Shown: positions 1-8,792 of the stretch, piece by piece
Layout of the letters: every line of letters begins with the position of its first letter
Position numbering within the stretch: position 1 is the first letter of the stretch
Assembly (NCBI RefSeq): GCF_004923295.1
Contig: NZ_CP039634.1
Span: forward strand, 2,508,001-2,572,000
From: Azospirillum sp. TSH100
GTDB lineage: Bacteria > Pseudomonadota > Alphaproteobacteria > Azospirillales > Azospirillaceae
Reading direction: 5' to 3'
DNA length: 64,000 bases
Program-made: the position numbers and the translations under genes
The notes under the pieces: generated by a model
What the model saw: only the letters and a program-made list of their open reading frames with translations
What the model was told of the DNA's origin: nothing
Database searches by the model: none

Positions 1-564
1 CCCGGGGTGGAGGGCATCGTCGAGGGCTTCGTCACCTTCGCCTGCGAGGTGTCGGTGATCGTCGCCCGCGGCGCCGACGGCGCGATGGTCGCCTATCCGG
101 CGGTGGAGAACCGCCACAAGGACGGCATCCTCGACGTCACCATCGCACCGGCCGCGCCGGAGAAGGTGTCGGCAGAGACCGCGGCGGAGGCCGACCGCAT
201 CGCGCGCCGCATCGCCGAGGCGCTGGATCTGGTCGGCGTGCTGGCGGTGGAGATGTTCGTCACCGCCGACGGCGGGGTGCTGGTCAACGAGATGGCGCCG
301 CGCCCGCACAATTCCGGCCACTGGACGATGGACGCCTGCGCCAGCTGCCAGTTCGAGCAGCTGGTGCGGGCGGTCTGCGGCCTGCCGCTGGGATCGGTGG
401 AGCGGGTGGCGGATGCCGAGATGACCAACCTGATCGGCGACGACGTGCTGCGCTGGCCGGAGCTGCTGGCCGAACCGCGCGCCCGCCTGCACCTGTACGG
501 CAAGGCCGAAGCCCGGCCCGGCCGCAAGATGGGCCACGTCAACCGGCTGTTCCCGCGCCGCTGA
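1..564 (+). CDS. purK: 5-(carboxyamino)imidazole ribonucleotide synthase, C-terminal part (cut by window start)
   Basis: PurK makes N5-carboxyaminoimidazole ribonucleotide from AIR, bicarbonate and ATP in de novo purine synthesis, in the cytoplasm. About 187 codons are visible; the family is usually near 360 aa, so roughly the first half lies outside the window and no start codon is assigned. The ATP-grasp end of the active site is seen as VNEMAPRPHNSGHWT, which carries the Glu/Asn metal ligands and the Arg-Pro-His-Asn-Ser-Gly-His block typical of PurK. The frame ends in TGA and a good intrinsic terminator follows 58 bases later, so purK is the last gene of its unit. purE would be expected upstream, out of view. 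Identification is secure. Confidence 0.95.
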   Translation, partial: PGVEGIVEGFVTFACEVSVIVARGADGAMVAYPAVENRHKDGILDVTIAPAAPEKVSAETAAEADRIARRIAEALDLVGVLAVEMFVTADGGVLVNEMAPRPHNSGHWTMDACASCQFEQLVRAVCGLPLGSVERVADAEMTNLIGDDVLRWPELLAEPRARLHLYGKAEARPGRKMGHVNRLFPRR

Positions 565-905
565 CAGTTGCATTCATCCCACAAAGCCGGCCACCAAGCC
601 GTCCCATATGTCAGGCGATGAGGCCCCGCGACCGTCAGGTCCGCGGGGCTTTTTATTTCCGCCATCCATTCGTGACGTCCGAACAGTCCGGCGATATTTC
701 CGCCGGTGATAACCACAATCGACCGACCGCTCCGGAAAGGCATTACCGGGGTACGTCACATTCGTGAATTAGACATCCCAAATTGTCGCGCCGGCCCAGA
801 CGAAGGTCATCGGCCACCGATAGGCTTTTAACTTATGTCAATATTGGTTACCCTCTGTTGCATTCAGCCAGAAACTCTCTAAACTTTGTTGCAATTTGTA
901 GACAC
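565..905. other. Gap between purK and the EAL gene
   Basis: It holds the purK terminator and then about 250 bases with no convincing gene. The last 80 bases (about 825-905) are clearly AT-richer than the surroundings, as expected for the promoter region of the downstream EAL gene. A longer frame entering from 783 reads into that gene, but its codons cover this AT-rich stretch and lack a ribosome binding site, so I treat it as non-coding. Confidence 0.6.
623..654 (+). terminator. Rho-independent terminator of purK
   Basis: An 8-bp perfect GC stem (623-630 pairing with 642-649) has an 11-base loop and runs directly into a T tract (650-654), the classical intrinsic terminator layout. It lies 58 bases after the purK stop. 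Confidence 0.9.
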
Positions 906-2657
906 ATGACGATGCCCTTGCAGCAGGAAAGCGCAGGTCGTTCCCCTCCCGTGATCGGACCGGTCGTCAGCCCGGCGTCCGACACGGCCGGGCCACGCCG
1001 TCCGCAATCCAGCCGCGACCGCGACCGCTTCGTCGGCTTCGCCTTTGCCGCCGCCGACCTGCTGATCGAAACGGATGCGCAGGGCAACGTCCTGTTTTCC
1101 GCCGGCGCCCGCTGCCGCCTGACCAAGGGCGAGGTCGGCGGGCTGGTGGGCACCAACCTGATGGAGGTGGTGGCCCCCGGCGACCGCAAATACGTCCATG
1201 TCCTGTTCGACCGCATCCGGGAAAAGGCTCGGATCAAGCCGTCGCGCGTGCTGTTCCAATCCTTTGACGGCCAGCAGTTTCCGGCCCTGCTCGGCGGCTG
1301 CCGGCTCGATTCCTGTCCGGGATCGCTGTTCCTCACCGTCCTGCTGACTCCACCGGGCCGCAGCAGCAATGGCGGCAGCGCCCCGGCGCAGGGCGAACTG
1401 CGCGACCAGAGCGGATTCGCCGGTATCCTGGAGGAGCGGATCCATGCCGCCCGCGAGAAGGGGCTCGACCAGGGGCTGACCCTGCTGCTGGTCGAAGGGT
1501 TGCAGGCCATGGTGGAGGCGATGCCGGAGGGAGCGGCGGCGGAGGTGCGCGAGGGCATCGACGCCTATCTGCGCGGCATCTCGGCCGACGGCGACAGCGC
1601 CGGGCAGCTGACCGGCGACCGCTATGGCATCGTCCATGCCGCCGACATCGACGGGCGCGAGGTGCAGGGCCACATTGCCCAGATCATCGAGGCGGCGGGC
1701 GGCGCCCTGCCCGGCGGCATCCGGTCCTGGACGCTGGACATGACCGATGACCGGCTGGACGCGGCGGATGCGGCCCGCGCGCTGGTCTATACCGTGCAGG
1801 CCTTCGCCTCCGAACAGGGGGGCGAGTTCACCATCTCCAGCCTGGAGGATGGCGCCAACCGGCTGATGGCGGGTGCGGTGGAGCGGATCGGCCAGATGCG
1901 CGCCACCATCGACAACCGCAACTTCTTCGTCGTCTACCAGCCCATCGTCGACATCGCCAACGGGGCCGTCCACCATCTGGAAGCGCTGACCCGTGTCGAC
2001 GGGATGGGGTCGCCGGCCGACTTCATCACCTTCGCCGAAGATGTCGGGCTGATCTACGACTTCGACCTGCTGCTGACCCGGACGGTCCTGGACACCTTGG
2101 CCGAGTTCCGCAAGGAGCCGAAGCTGCCCGACGTGGCGATCAACCTGTCGGCCAAGACGCTGATGAGCCCGATCTTCCTCAAGCAGTTCCAGTCGGTCGT
2201 CGCCCCCTATGGCGATCTGGCGGCCAAGCTGCTGATCGAGGTGACGGAAACGGTGGTCGTCACCGACATCGCCAAGCTGAACGACGTGTTGCAGAAGCTG
2301 CGCGAAAGCGGGTTCCGCATCTGCCTGGACGATGTCGGCGCCGGATCGACGAGCTTCCAGTCGCTGTACGGCATCCAGGCCGACTATGCCAAGATCGACG
2401 GCAAGTTCGTCCGTGGCGCCGTGAACAGCCCGCGCGACATGGCGATGCTGCGCAGCATGGTCGACGTCTGCCGCCAGCTCGGGCTGGAACTGATCGGTGA
2501 GCAGGTGGAGGAAACGGTGCACGCCGACCTGCTGACCGGGCTGGGCGTGGCGCTGGCCCAGGGTTTCCTGTTCAGCCGGCCGTCGCGCGACTTCGCCTAT
2601 TTCGCCAAGGATTGGTCGAGAGTGCGCAGCGGCGGCAAGGTTCTGCTGAAGGGGTGA
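906..2657 (+). CDS. PAS / degenerate GGDEF / EAL protein, probable c-di-GMP phosphodiesterase
   Basis: About 583 aa from the ATG at 906 (a second in-frame ATG is at 912). Residues about 40-150 look like a PAS domain. About 175-320 resemble a GGDEF fold whose signature is lost: the expected place reads LTGDRYGIV, so cyclase activity is unlikely. About 325-575 form an EAL domain with EAL in HLEALTRV, Asn in INLSAKTL, Glu in IEVTET, DDVGAGSTSF in place of the usual DDFGTG, Lys in YAKIDGKF, the later Glu in GEQVEE and the terminal QGFLFSRP. All key metal and general-base residues appear kept, so c-di-GMP hydrolysis is likely (inference). No membrane segment is seen, so it is a cytoplasmic sensor-effector. 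It stands alone, between a terminator upstream and a reverse-strand gene downstream. Confidence 0.85.
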   Translation: MTMPLQQESAGRSPPVIGPVVSPASDTAGPRRPQSSRDRDRFVGFAFAAADLLIETDAQGNVLFSAGARCRLTKGEVGGLVGTNLMEVVAPGDRKYVHVLFDRIREKARIKPSRVLFQSFDGQQFPALLGGCRLDSCPGSLFLTVLLTPPGRSSNGGSAPAQGELRDQSGFAGILEERIHAAREKGLDQGLTLLLVEGLQAMVEAMPEGAAAEVREGIDAYLRGISADGDSAGQLTGDRYGIVHAADIDGREVQGHIAQIIEAAGGALPGGIRSWTLDMTDDRLDAADAARALVYTVQAFASEQGGEFTISSLEDGANRLMAGAVERIGQMRATIDNRNFFVVYQPIVDIANGAVHHLEALTRVDGMGSPADFITFAEDVGLIYDFDLLLTRTVLDTLAEFRKEPKLPDVAINLSAKTLMSPIFLKQFQSVVAPYGDLAAKLLIEVTETVVVTDIAKLNDVLQKLRESGFRICLDDVGAGSTSFQSLYGIQADYAKIDGKFVRGAVNSPRDMAMLRSMVDVCRQLGLELIGEQVEETVHADLLTGLGVALAQGFLFSRPSRDFAYFAKDWSRVRSGGKVLLKG

Positions 2658-2725
2658 GGCGGCGGGATTGCCCGGAAGTCCGATGCCGATTCAGAGGCCG
2701 ATAGCAGGGCCGATCCAGCGTCGCG

Positions 2726-2941
2726 TCAGGCCAGCGCCGCCGAGCGGCAGAAGCCGGGAAACATACCGGTTTCCTCGATGCTGTGGGCCTGTTCAAGCCG
2801 GTGGCGGGCGGCGTCCAGAAGCTCCCGGTTGCGGGCCAGCGTATCACGGCCGGCATAGCCGTCGCGCAGGTGGACCCGGTTAAGCAGAGCCTCCGCCTGA
2901 TCGAGAGCTTCCATGATGGTCAAAGCAGTATCGGCGTCCAT
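2726..2941 (-). CDS. Small hypothetical protein, 71 aa
   Basis: I do not recognise a family. The frame begins MDADTALTIMEALDQAEALL and is predicted to be mostly helical and charged, with no signal peptide, membrane segment or cysteine motif (a single Cys near the C-terminus). The ATG at 2941 is about 18 bases downstream of a purine-rich AGAACAAGAGGG stretch that could serve as the ribosome binding site. It converges with the EAL gene. Codon bias fits the neighbouring genes. It could be a shadow, but the alternative frames here are worse. Confidence 0.5.
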   Translation of the reverse strand: MDADTALTIMEALDQAEALLNRVHLRDGYAGRDTLARNRELLDAARHRLEQAHSIEETGMFPGFCRSAALA

Positions 2942-3077
2942 TGTCGCCCTCTTGTTCTCCGCGCCGCGCCGACAAGCCGTCGTGCGATCCTCGATGCACC
3001 GACCTTAGCCACTGCAACTCACCGTCAGGTAGAGGATATTTGGTCGCATGCGCAGAAAACGTGTGGGATTTTACTTA

Positions 3078-3800
3078 TTATTTTGCTTTGCTTGAATCGT
3101 TTCTTTCCAACCACTGCGTTTGCACGCGAATGACCTTCTCCGTGGCGGAGAAGGCCTGCCGACGGGTGAGGACCAGGATGACGCCGCTGGTGGCGGCGAT
3201 CAGGAAGAGCGGCCCGATGATCCAGGCCAGCGCCGCCAGTGCGAAATAATAGGCGCGCATTCCGCCGTTCAGCGCGGTGATCGCCAGGGTGAGCGCCTCG
3301 CCGATGGCCTGCGAGATCGCCTTGCGGTCGTCATCCGGCACCGGCGGCATCGGCGCCGAGCCGATCAGCGCACAGCAGTAATTGTACTGGCGCAGCGCCC
3401 AGGTGAACTTGAAGAAGCCGAAGGTGAAGATCGCCACCATCAGCAGCATCTTCATCTCGAACATCTGGTGCGAGGTCTGGACGGTGAAGGAGAGGTCGGA
3501 GACGACCTGCTGCGCCCGCTCGGCCGCGCCGAAGCTGCCGATCAGGCCGGCCAGCACCAGCATGTTGGTGGAGGCGAAGAAGGTGCAGCTGTGCATGGTG
3601 TGGCCGAACAGCTGCGCATCCATGATGCGGTTCTCGCGGTTCAGCATCCGCTCGATCCAATGGCGGCGCACGATCTTCAGATGCTGGTTCACCATGTTCC
3701 GGCCGGTCAGCAGATGATCCTGGATCACGGTGAAGCCGACCCAGGAGCCGACGAACCAGACGAAGGCGATGATGTCGAGCGTGGTGACGTCGGGCGGCAT
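3078..3800 (-). CDS. DUF599 family integral membrane protein
   Basis: About 240 aa from the ATG at 3800, close to the usual DUF599 length; a longer version from a TTG at 3836 would add 12 residues without a better ribosome site. Four hydrophobic segments are visible: near residues 8-28, around 80-100, 125-145, and about 195-220. The family hallmark pattern is present, with a first helix ending GFTVIQDHLL, a following basic stretch RRHWIERMLNRENRIMD and a Phe-rich TFASTN region. DUF599 proteins have no established biochemical role; inner membrane location is predicted. The final residues before the stop are AT-rich (SSKAK). A ribbon-helix-helix gene lies upstream in the same direction. Confidence 0.8.
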   Translation of the reverse strand: MPPDVTTLDIIAFVWFVGSWVGFTVIQDHLLTGRNMVNQHLKIVRRHWIERMLNRENRIMDAQLFGHTMHSCTFFASTNMLVLAGLIGSFGAAERAQQVVSDLSFTVQTSHQMFEMKMLLMVAIFTFGFFKFTWALRQYNYCCALIGSAPMPPVPDDDRKAISQAIGEALTLAITALNGGMRAYYFALAALAWIIGPLFLIAATSGVILVLTRRQAFSATEKVIRVQTQWLERNDSSKAK

Positions 3801-3890
3801 GGCGGCGGCATCTTGTCGGGTGGCGGAGGCCAGCAAGCGTGTACGCCGACAGCCGGCCGGTGTCCACCTGTGGCTATCCGCGGGATCCCG

Positions 3891-4097
3891 TCATTCCGCG
3901 CGTGTCTGCACCGCCTTCAGCACGTAGACGCGGATGGCGCTGGACAGGTTGCCGCTGCGGGTCTGGTCGATCTCCTCGATCAGGGCGTTGACCGACAGGC
4001 CGCGCGATTGCGCCACCGATTTCAGGGCATCCCAGAACTCTTCCTCCAGGGAAACGCTGGTGGGATGGCCGGCGATCAGGACCGAACGCTTCTTCAT
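3891..4097 (-). CDS. Ribbon-helix-helix domain protein (RHH_4-like)
   Basis: 68 aa starting MKKRSVLIAGHPTSVSLEEE from the ATG at 4097; an in-frame ATG five codons earlier (4112) is the alternative. The order basic strand, TSVSLEEEFWDAL, then a helix with RGLSVNALIEEID is the short ribbon-helix-helix family common in alphaproteobacteria, often with a conserved H/S-P-TSV(S/R)LE core. Such proteins bind DNA as dimers through the beta strand, and the target here is unknown. It lies downstream of fumC on the same strand, with a hairpin-forming C/G-rich stretch (about 4126-4170) between them. Confidence 0.8.
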   Translation of the reverse strand: MKKRSVLIAGHPTSVSLEEEFWDALKSVAQSRGLSVNALIEEIDQTRSGNLSSAIRVYVLKAVQTRAE

Positions 4098-4185
4098 GGT
4101 CACTCGACGCATCGCAAGGGGGGATGGGGGTGGTCAGAGGAAGGCCGGAACGGCCGGGAAACTCACCCCCACCCTAACCCCAAGC

Positions 4186-5577
<1,392 letters not shown>

Positions 5578-5847
5578 GGTCTGACCTTTCCTGATGCCGC
5601 TGTTGGTCGCGGACGGGCCGGGTTGCAAACAGCCCCGTCCAGCCTGATCTTTGGGGTGGAGCCCGGAACGGCAAGGGCCGGTCACACGCAGGCCAGGGCT
5701 CCGTTCCAAGCGGGAGCTTGGGCGACTCGGCAGGGATCCTTGATCTTCCCTCGAATTTGTTCTTGTTGCGTTCGCTTTTCTTCCGTACGCTTTCCCGAGC
5801 GATCCGCCGCAGGGACGGCGGCCATCGACAGCGATTGGGGGAACAGG

Positions 5848-6096
5848 ATGGACGATCTGGCACACGACCATATCCGCGCCTTCATTGCCCGGACGCGCGT
5901 CGCGGAGATGAAGAGCCGCGGCTGGCGGGTTCTCGGCCCCGGCGAGGAAGGCTCCCTGCTGATGGAAGGCCCGATGCTGGCGGGACGGGCCGCAGTCGTT
6001 GACGCTCCCATCGGCGGCCTGTTCGACGATCTGATCGCCCGCGCCCTGGAACGTGCCGATGCCCGCGACCGCGTCGCCGCCCGCCGTGCGGCGTGA
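5848..6096 (+). CDS. Small hypothetical protein, 82 aa
   Basis: It starts at the ATG at 5848, preceded by GGGGGAACAGG. The product reads [20 protein letters not shown] and then a compact alpha/beta-looking segment with [20 protein letters not shown], ending in a basic Ala/Arg tail. No family recognised and no membrane segment. It is divergent from fumC. The TGA stop overlaps the first unit of a 14-bp tandem repeat. Codon use matches other genes, and the clear ribosome site supports it as real. Confidence 0.65.
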   Translation: MDDLAHDHIRAFIARTRVAEMKSRGWRVLGPGEEGSLLMEGPMLAGRAAVVDAPIGGLFDDLIARALERADARDRVAARRAA

Positions 6097-6150
6097 CCAA
6101 CTTTTCCCGACCAACTTTTCCTGGCCAACTTTTCCTGGCCAACTTTTTCG
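6095..6150. repeat. Four tandem copies of a 14-bp repeat
   Basis: Units at 6095-6108, 6109-6122, 6123-6136 and 6137-6150 share the core CCAACTTTT (GRCCAACTTTTCCY overall) with one to three differences per copy. The array starts on the stop codon of the preceding gene. Copy number may vary between strains (inference). Confidence 0.85.
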
Positions 6151-6314
6151 GGAATAAGCATTTTCAGGGAGTTGCACTTGCCCAACCGGGTTGGCGGGAC
6201 TGCACCCTTCGGTAGTCCCTCCCCCCAATTCCCTCGGGCGGTCTGAGCAACCGGACATAGCGGTGCGTGTTATCATGCTGCATGCTACCCGCCAGGGCAT
6301 CCGACGATGGCCTG

Positions 6315-6426
6315 ATGCGGCAGGGATCGGAAACGTCGCCCTAGACGTTGGAGGTAATCCGGTGGAGAGGCCGCAACCCGTGCGGCCATAGATCGGAAGT
6401 ACCCCCGAAGATACCACCTGCCGCAT
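6315..6426 (+). ncRNA. Candidate structured RNA or leader of the 6504 gene (unknown family)
   Basis: The ends of this 112-base stretch are perfectly complementary over 10 bp (6315-6324 with 6417-6426). Inside are a 6-bp hairpin (AACGTC/GACGTT, within about 6331-6349), a 7-bp hairpin (GGCCGCA/TGCGGCC, about 6369-6387) and a weaker one near 6392-6412, so the fold would be a closed multi-branched junction. A further 6-bp hairpin (6453-6458 with 6473-6478) lies between it and the start codon at 6504. No known riboswitch or housekeeping RNA signature was recognised. It could be a cis-acting leader, an independent small RNA, or act on the other strand. Orientation is assumed from the downstream gene. 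Confidence 0.45.
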
Positions 6427-6452
6427 AGTCGCGTTAGGAAGTCTTTAACTGG

Positions 6453-6478
6453 CCCGATGGCTTGATTGGTCTATCGGG
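6453..6478 (+). promoter_or_regulatory. Short hairpin ahead of the 6504 gene
   Basis: CCCGAT (6453-6458) pairs with ATCGGG (6473-6478) around a 14-base loop. It ends about 12 bases before the Shine-Dalgarno AAGGGAG and could modulate translation together with the larger structure upstream. Function inferred only from position. Confidence 0.35.
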
Positions 6479-6503
6479 AACGCTCAGGCCAAGGGAGATT
6501 TAC

Positions 6504-6719
6504 ATGATCGGCGCCGTCAACTCCAAGAAGATCAACGCTTCTTCAGCGGCCCATATCGCGCTTCTCGACCAATTCATTCGATTGACGCAAGACACCATCG
6601 TCGAACAGGACGATGCTTTTGTCCGCGACAGCCTGGTCGATCTTCTGTCCAACCTGCGAAACGAGCGTGCCGACTATGCCGAGATCATCGGCGCGTCCGC
6701 ATTGAACCGCGCCGTCTGA
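6504..6719 (+). CDS. Small hypothetical protein, 71 aa
   Basis: Starts at the ATG at 6504 (MIGAVNSKKINASSAAHIAL), with AAGGGAG eight bases upstream deciding this start over the ATG at 6462. The protein is predicted to be helical (LLDQFIRLTQDTIVEQDD, then VRDSLVDLLSNLRNERADYA) with no membrane segment or cysteines. No family recognised. It is preceded by roughly 400 bases of non-coding, hairpin-rich DNA, and its mRNA would carry the candidate structured leader at 6315-6426. Its AT content is somewhat higher than that of neighbouring genes. Confidence 0.65.
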   Translation: MIGAVNSKKINASSAAHIALLDQFIRLTQDTIVEQDDAFVRDSLVDLLSNLRNERADYAEIIGASALNRAV

Positions 6720-6741
6720 TCCATCGGCGGATCACGTCGTC

Positions 6742-7239
6742 CTACTCTTCCCCGGCACCGACTTCCGCCGCGAGATTGGACAGGGCGTCCCCGGTCAGCC
6801 GGTAGGGCAACCATTCCTTAATCTGGCGGAAGCCGACCCGGTCATAGAAGCCACGCGCCGGATTCCAATCCAGAACGCTCAGATCCACCCGGCGATAGCC
6901 GCGCTCCACCGCGCTCTTCGCCACCGCGGCCAGCAGCTTGCGGCCGACGCCGTAGCGGCGGGCGTCCGGCGTGACATAGAGGTCCTCGACATAAAGGCCC
7001 GGCCGCCCCTCCCAGGTCGAGAAGTTGCGGAAGGTCAGGGCGAATCCGACCGGCGCGCCGTCCAGTTCGGCGATCAGCGCCTCGAACACCGGCTGCGGCC
7101 CCCAGCCGTCGCGGCGGAAATCCTCCTCGGTCGCCTTGACCGCATCGGCCTCGCGCTCGAACTCCGCCAGTTCGCGGACGAAGCGCAGGATGGTGGAGCA
7201 ATCCTCCTCGACGGCGGGGCGGATGGTGACGGTCGGCAT
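6742..7239 (-). CDS. GNAT family N-acetyltransferase, SAT1/diamine-acetyltransferase-like
   Basis: 165 aa from the ATG at 7239 with GAGGGAG upstream; the frame extends further 5' but that part covers a terminator. The order matches GNAT proteins: an N-terminal strand PTVTIRPAVEEDC, a helix with RFVRELAEFER, the strand LYVEDLYVTPDARRYGVGRKLL carrying the acetyl-CoA pyrophosphate loop (R-x-x-G-V-G-R), and the C-terminal WNPARGFYDRVGF. The combination ELAEFEREADAV plus WNxxAxxFYxxxGF resembles the spermidine/diamine N1-acetyltransferase-like group. The actual substrate cannot be told from sequence. It follows the terminator of the upstream glycosyltransferase, so it is probably transcribed separately. 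Confidence 0.85.
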   Translation of the reverse strand: MPTVTIRPAVEEDCSTILRFVRELAEFEREADAVKATEEDFRRDGWGPQPVFEALIAELDGAPVGFALTFRNFSTWEGRPGLYVEDLYVTPDARRYGVGRKLLAAVAKSAVERGYRRVDLSVLDWNPARGFYDRVGFRQIKEWLPYRLTGDALSNLAAEVGAGEE

Positions 7240-7292
7240 CGGCGATGAGCTCCCTCGGCAAAGCAAAATCGGCAGGGCGAAATCGGCAGGGT

Positions 7293-7329
7293 GAAACGAA
7301 ACGGGGAGCGGACCATAGCCCGCTCCCCG
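7293..7329 (-). terminator. Rho-independent terminator downstream of the glycosyltransferase
   Basis: A 10-bp perfect stem (7302-7311 with 7320-7329) is followed on the minus strand by TTTCGTTT. It sits 31 bases after the stop of the 7360-8427 gene. Confidence 0.7.
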
Positions 7330-7359
7330 CACTTTCGCATCCCCGTTGAACGGATGCCG

Positions 7360-8427
7360 TCAGTCGTCGCCGCCGCCCTTCAGGTCGAGCAGGCTGCGCA
7401 GTTCCTGCACGCGGCGTTCGGCGCTGTGTTCGGCCAGCACCCGCTTGCGCGCCCGGCGACCGAGGTCGGTCAGGTGGTTGCGCGGCAGCATCATCGCCGT
7501 GGTCACGTCGTCGGTCTGGGCCGCCACCAGAATCTCGCGGCCGGGTTCAAAAAAGCTGTCCAGCCCCTCCCACTGGTCGGCGACGATGGCGGACCCGCAG
7601 GCGGCGGCCAGGAACAGGCGGTCGGACGGACACCAGCCGATTCTGCGTTCGTCGTCCCGGGCCAGCGTCAGCGCGAGGCTGGCCGAGGCAAGCACATCGG
7701 CATACCGCGCCGGGTCAAGGTCGGGGAAGGTCAGGATGTTGGGCGCGCGCGGCACGCCGTCCGGCAGATCGGCGCCGACCAGTGCGAAGCGGCGGCGGGT
7801 CAGCCGCTGGGCCGGGTCGATGAAGAAGCTGTCCAACCCCTCGCGGATGCCGTCGGGGCCACCGACGATGCAACAAAGGTCGGCGAGATACTCGCGCTTG
7901 AAGTCGCCGGGCTTGTCGACCTCCGGCACGACCCAGGGGTAGAGCGGCGCCACCGACTCGGCCCCGGCCTTGGCGCGGTAGCGGTCGAGCGCCGGCCCGC
8001 CGCAGGAGGCCAGCACCATGTCGAAACCGGCCAGCCCGTCGGCCGGCAGATGGGCCACCGCATCGCCCGCCTCCAGCGCGGTCAGGCTGACCGCGGCCTC
8101 CGGATCATAGAGCACGCGGCGCGGCGTTTTGGACTGGCGGACGAGGTCGGCGGCAAGGCGGGCGTCCGGCCCCTGCGCCACCACCAGCGCGACCCCGGCG
8201 TCGTCGGCCTGCGCCGCCGCCTCCACCGCCACATCGTCCCAGGCGCCGTAGGACAGCACGTCGCCGCCGGGAATGGTCCAGGGGATGACGGGGCCGGGGC
8301 CGGCCCGTTCGACCGCGACGACCCGATGGCCGCGGATCGCCAGCCCGTGGATCAGCGCACGCCAGCGCATGCTGTGCCTGCCCCCCTGGCGATACCCGTT
8401 GGTCAAGCCGAAGATCACGATTTTCAT
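7360..8427 (-). CDS. CgeB-like glycosyltransferase (GT-B fold, family 1-type C-terminus)
   Basis: 355 aa. The N-terminus MKIVIFGLTNGYRQGGRHSM resembles the CgeB/DUF3880-type glycosyltransferases, with a Gly-rich loop after the first strand. The C-terminal half contains the sequence usual for the nucleotide-sugar site of this group: ILTFPDLDPARYADVLASA, then SLALTLARDDERRIGWCPSDRLF, AAACGSAIVADQWEGL, FFEPGREILVA, a Rossmann domain with an acidic donor-binding loop. Donor and acceptor are unknown; surface polysaccharide or glycoprotein modification is usual for the group. A possible ribosome site AAGGGTG precedes the ATG at 8427. It is divergent from mltB and ends at a terminator, so it is a single-gene unit. 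Confidence 0.8.
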   Translation of the reverse strand: MKIVIFGLTNGYRQGGRHSMRWRALIHGLAIRGHRVVAVERAGPGPVIPWTIPGGDVLSYGAWDDVAVEAAAQADDAGVALVVAQGPDARLAADLVRQSKTPRRVLYDPEAAVSLTALEAGDAVAHLPADGLAGFDMVLASCGGPALDRYRAKAGAESVAPLYPWVVPEVDKPGDFKREYLADLCCIVGGPDGIREGLDSFFIDPAQRLTRRRFALVGADLPDGVPRAPNILTFPDLDPARYADVLASASLALTLARDDERRIGWCPSDRLFLAAACGSAIVADQWEGLDSFFEPGREILVAAQTDDVTTAMMLPRNHLTDLGRRARKRVLAEHSAERRVQELRSLLDLKGGGDD

Positions 8428-8792
8428 GGCGTCGGCACCCTTGGCGTTCCGTGGCGGGAGGCGGCCTCTTCAGCGAAGCGCCTCCAGATCAACGCGATTG
8501 AGGAAGACGGTGTTCCGGCTTTCAATCCCGTCCCGCCGGCCCCGCCGGGCATGCAGTCTGCGGGGACACGGTGCCGGAAAGCGGAGACCCGCCGGACGGG
8601 AATTGTGAAAGCGTTGCATTGGAATTTGATATGGACCGGCCGGACGGCCCTGCAAGCGTATGCCCGCCGCAATAGGGGTTTCCACCGCAGGGCTGCCCAT
8701 TTGGCGCCAGGCCCGCCCATTTGCCGGTTGAGCCTTGCCGCCGGGCGCCTTAGGGTCACGGCCCGGCTTCCCTTCCGATCACGGTCGAGCGC

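Noticed and set aside
4126..4170. Hairpin between fumC and the ribbon-helix-helix gene
   Set aside because: An 8-bp G/C stem is present but with a large loop and no T tract; not enough to call a terminator or attenuator.
6095..6150. CRISPR-like array
   Set aside because: The 14-bp units are contiguous without spacers, and no cas genes occur in the window.
6311..6352. Possible hammerhead ribozyme (CTGATG and GGAAAC elements)
   Set aside because: The conserved CUGANGA core and the correct stem order are not met; kept only as an unassigned structured RNA.
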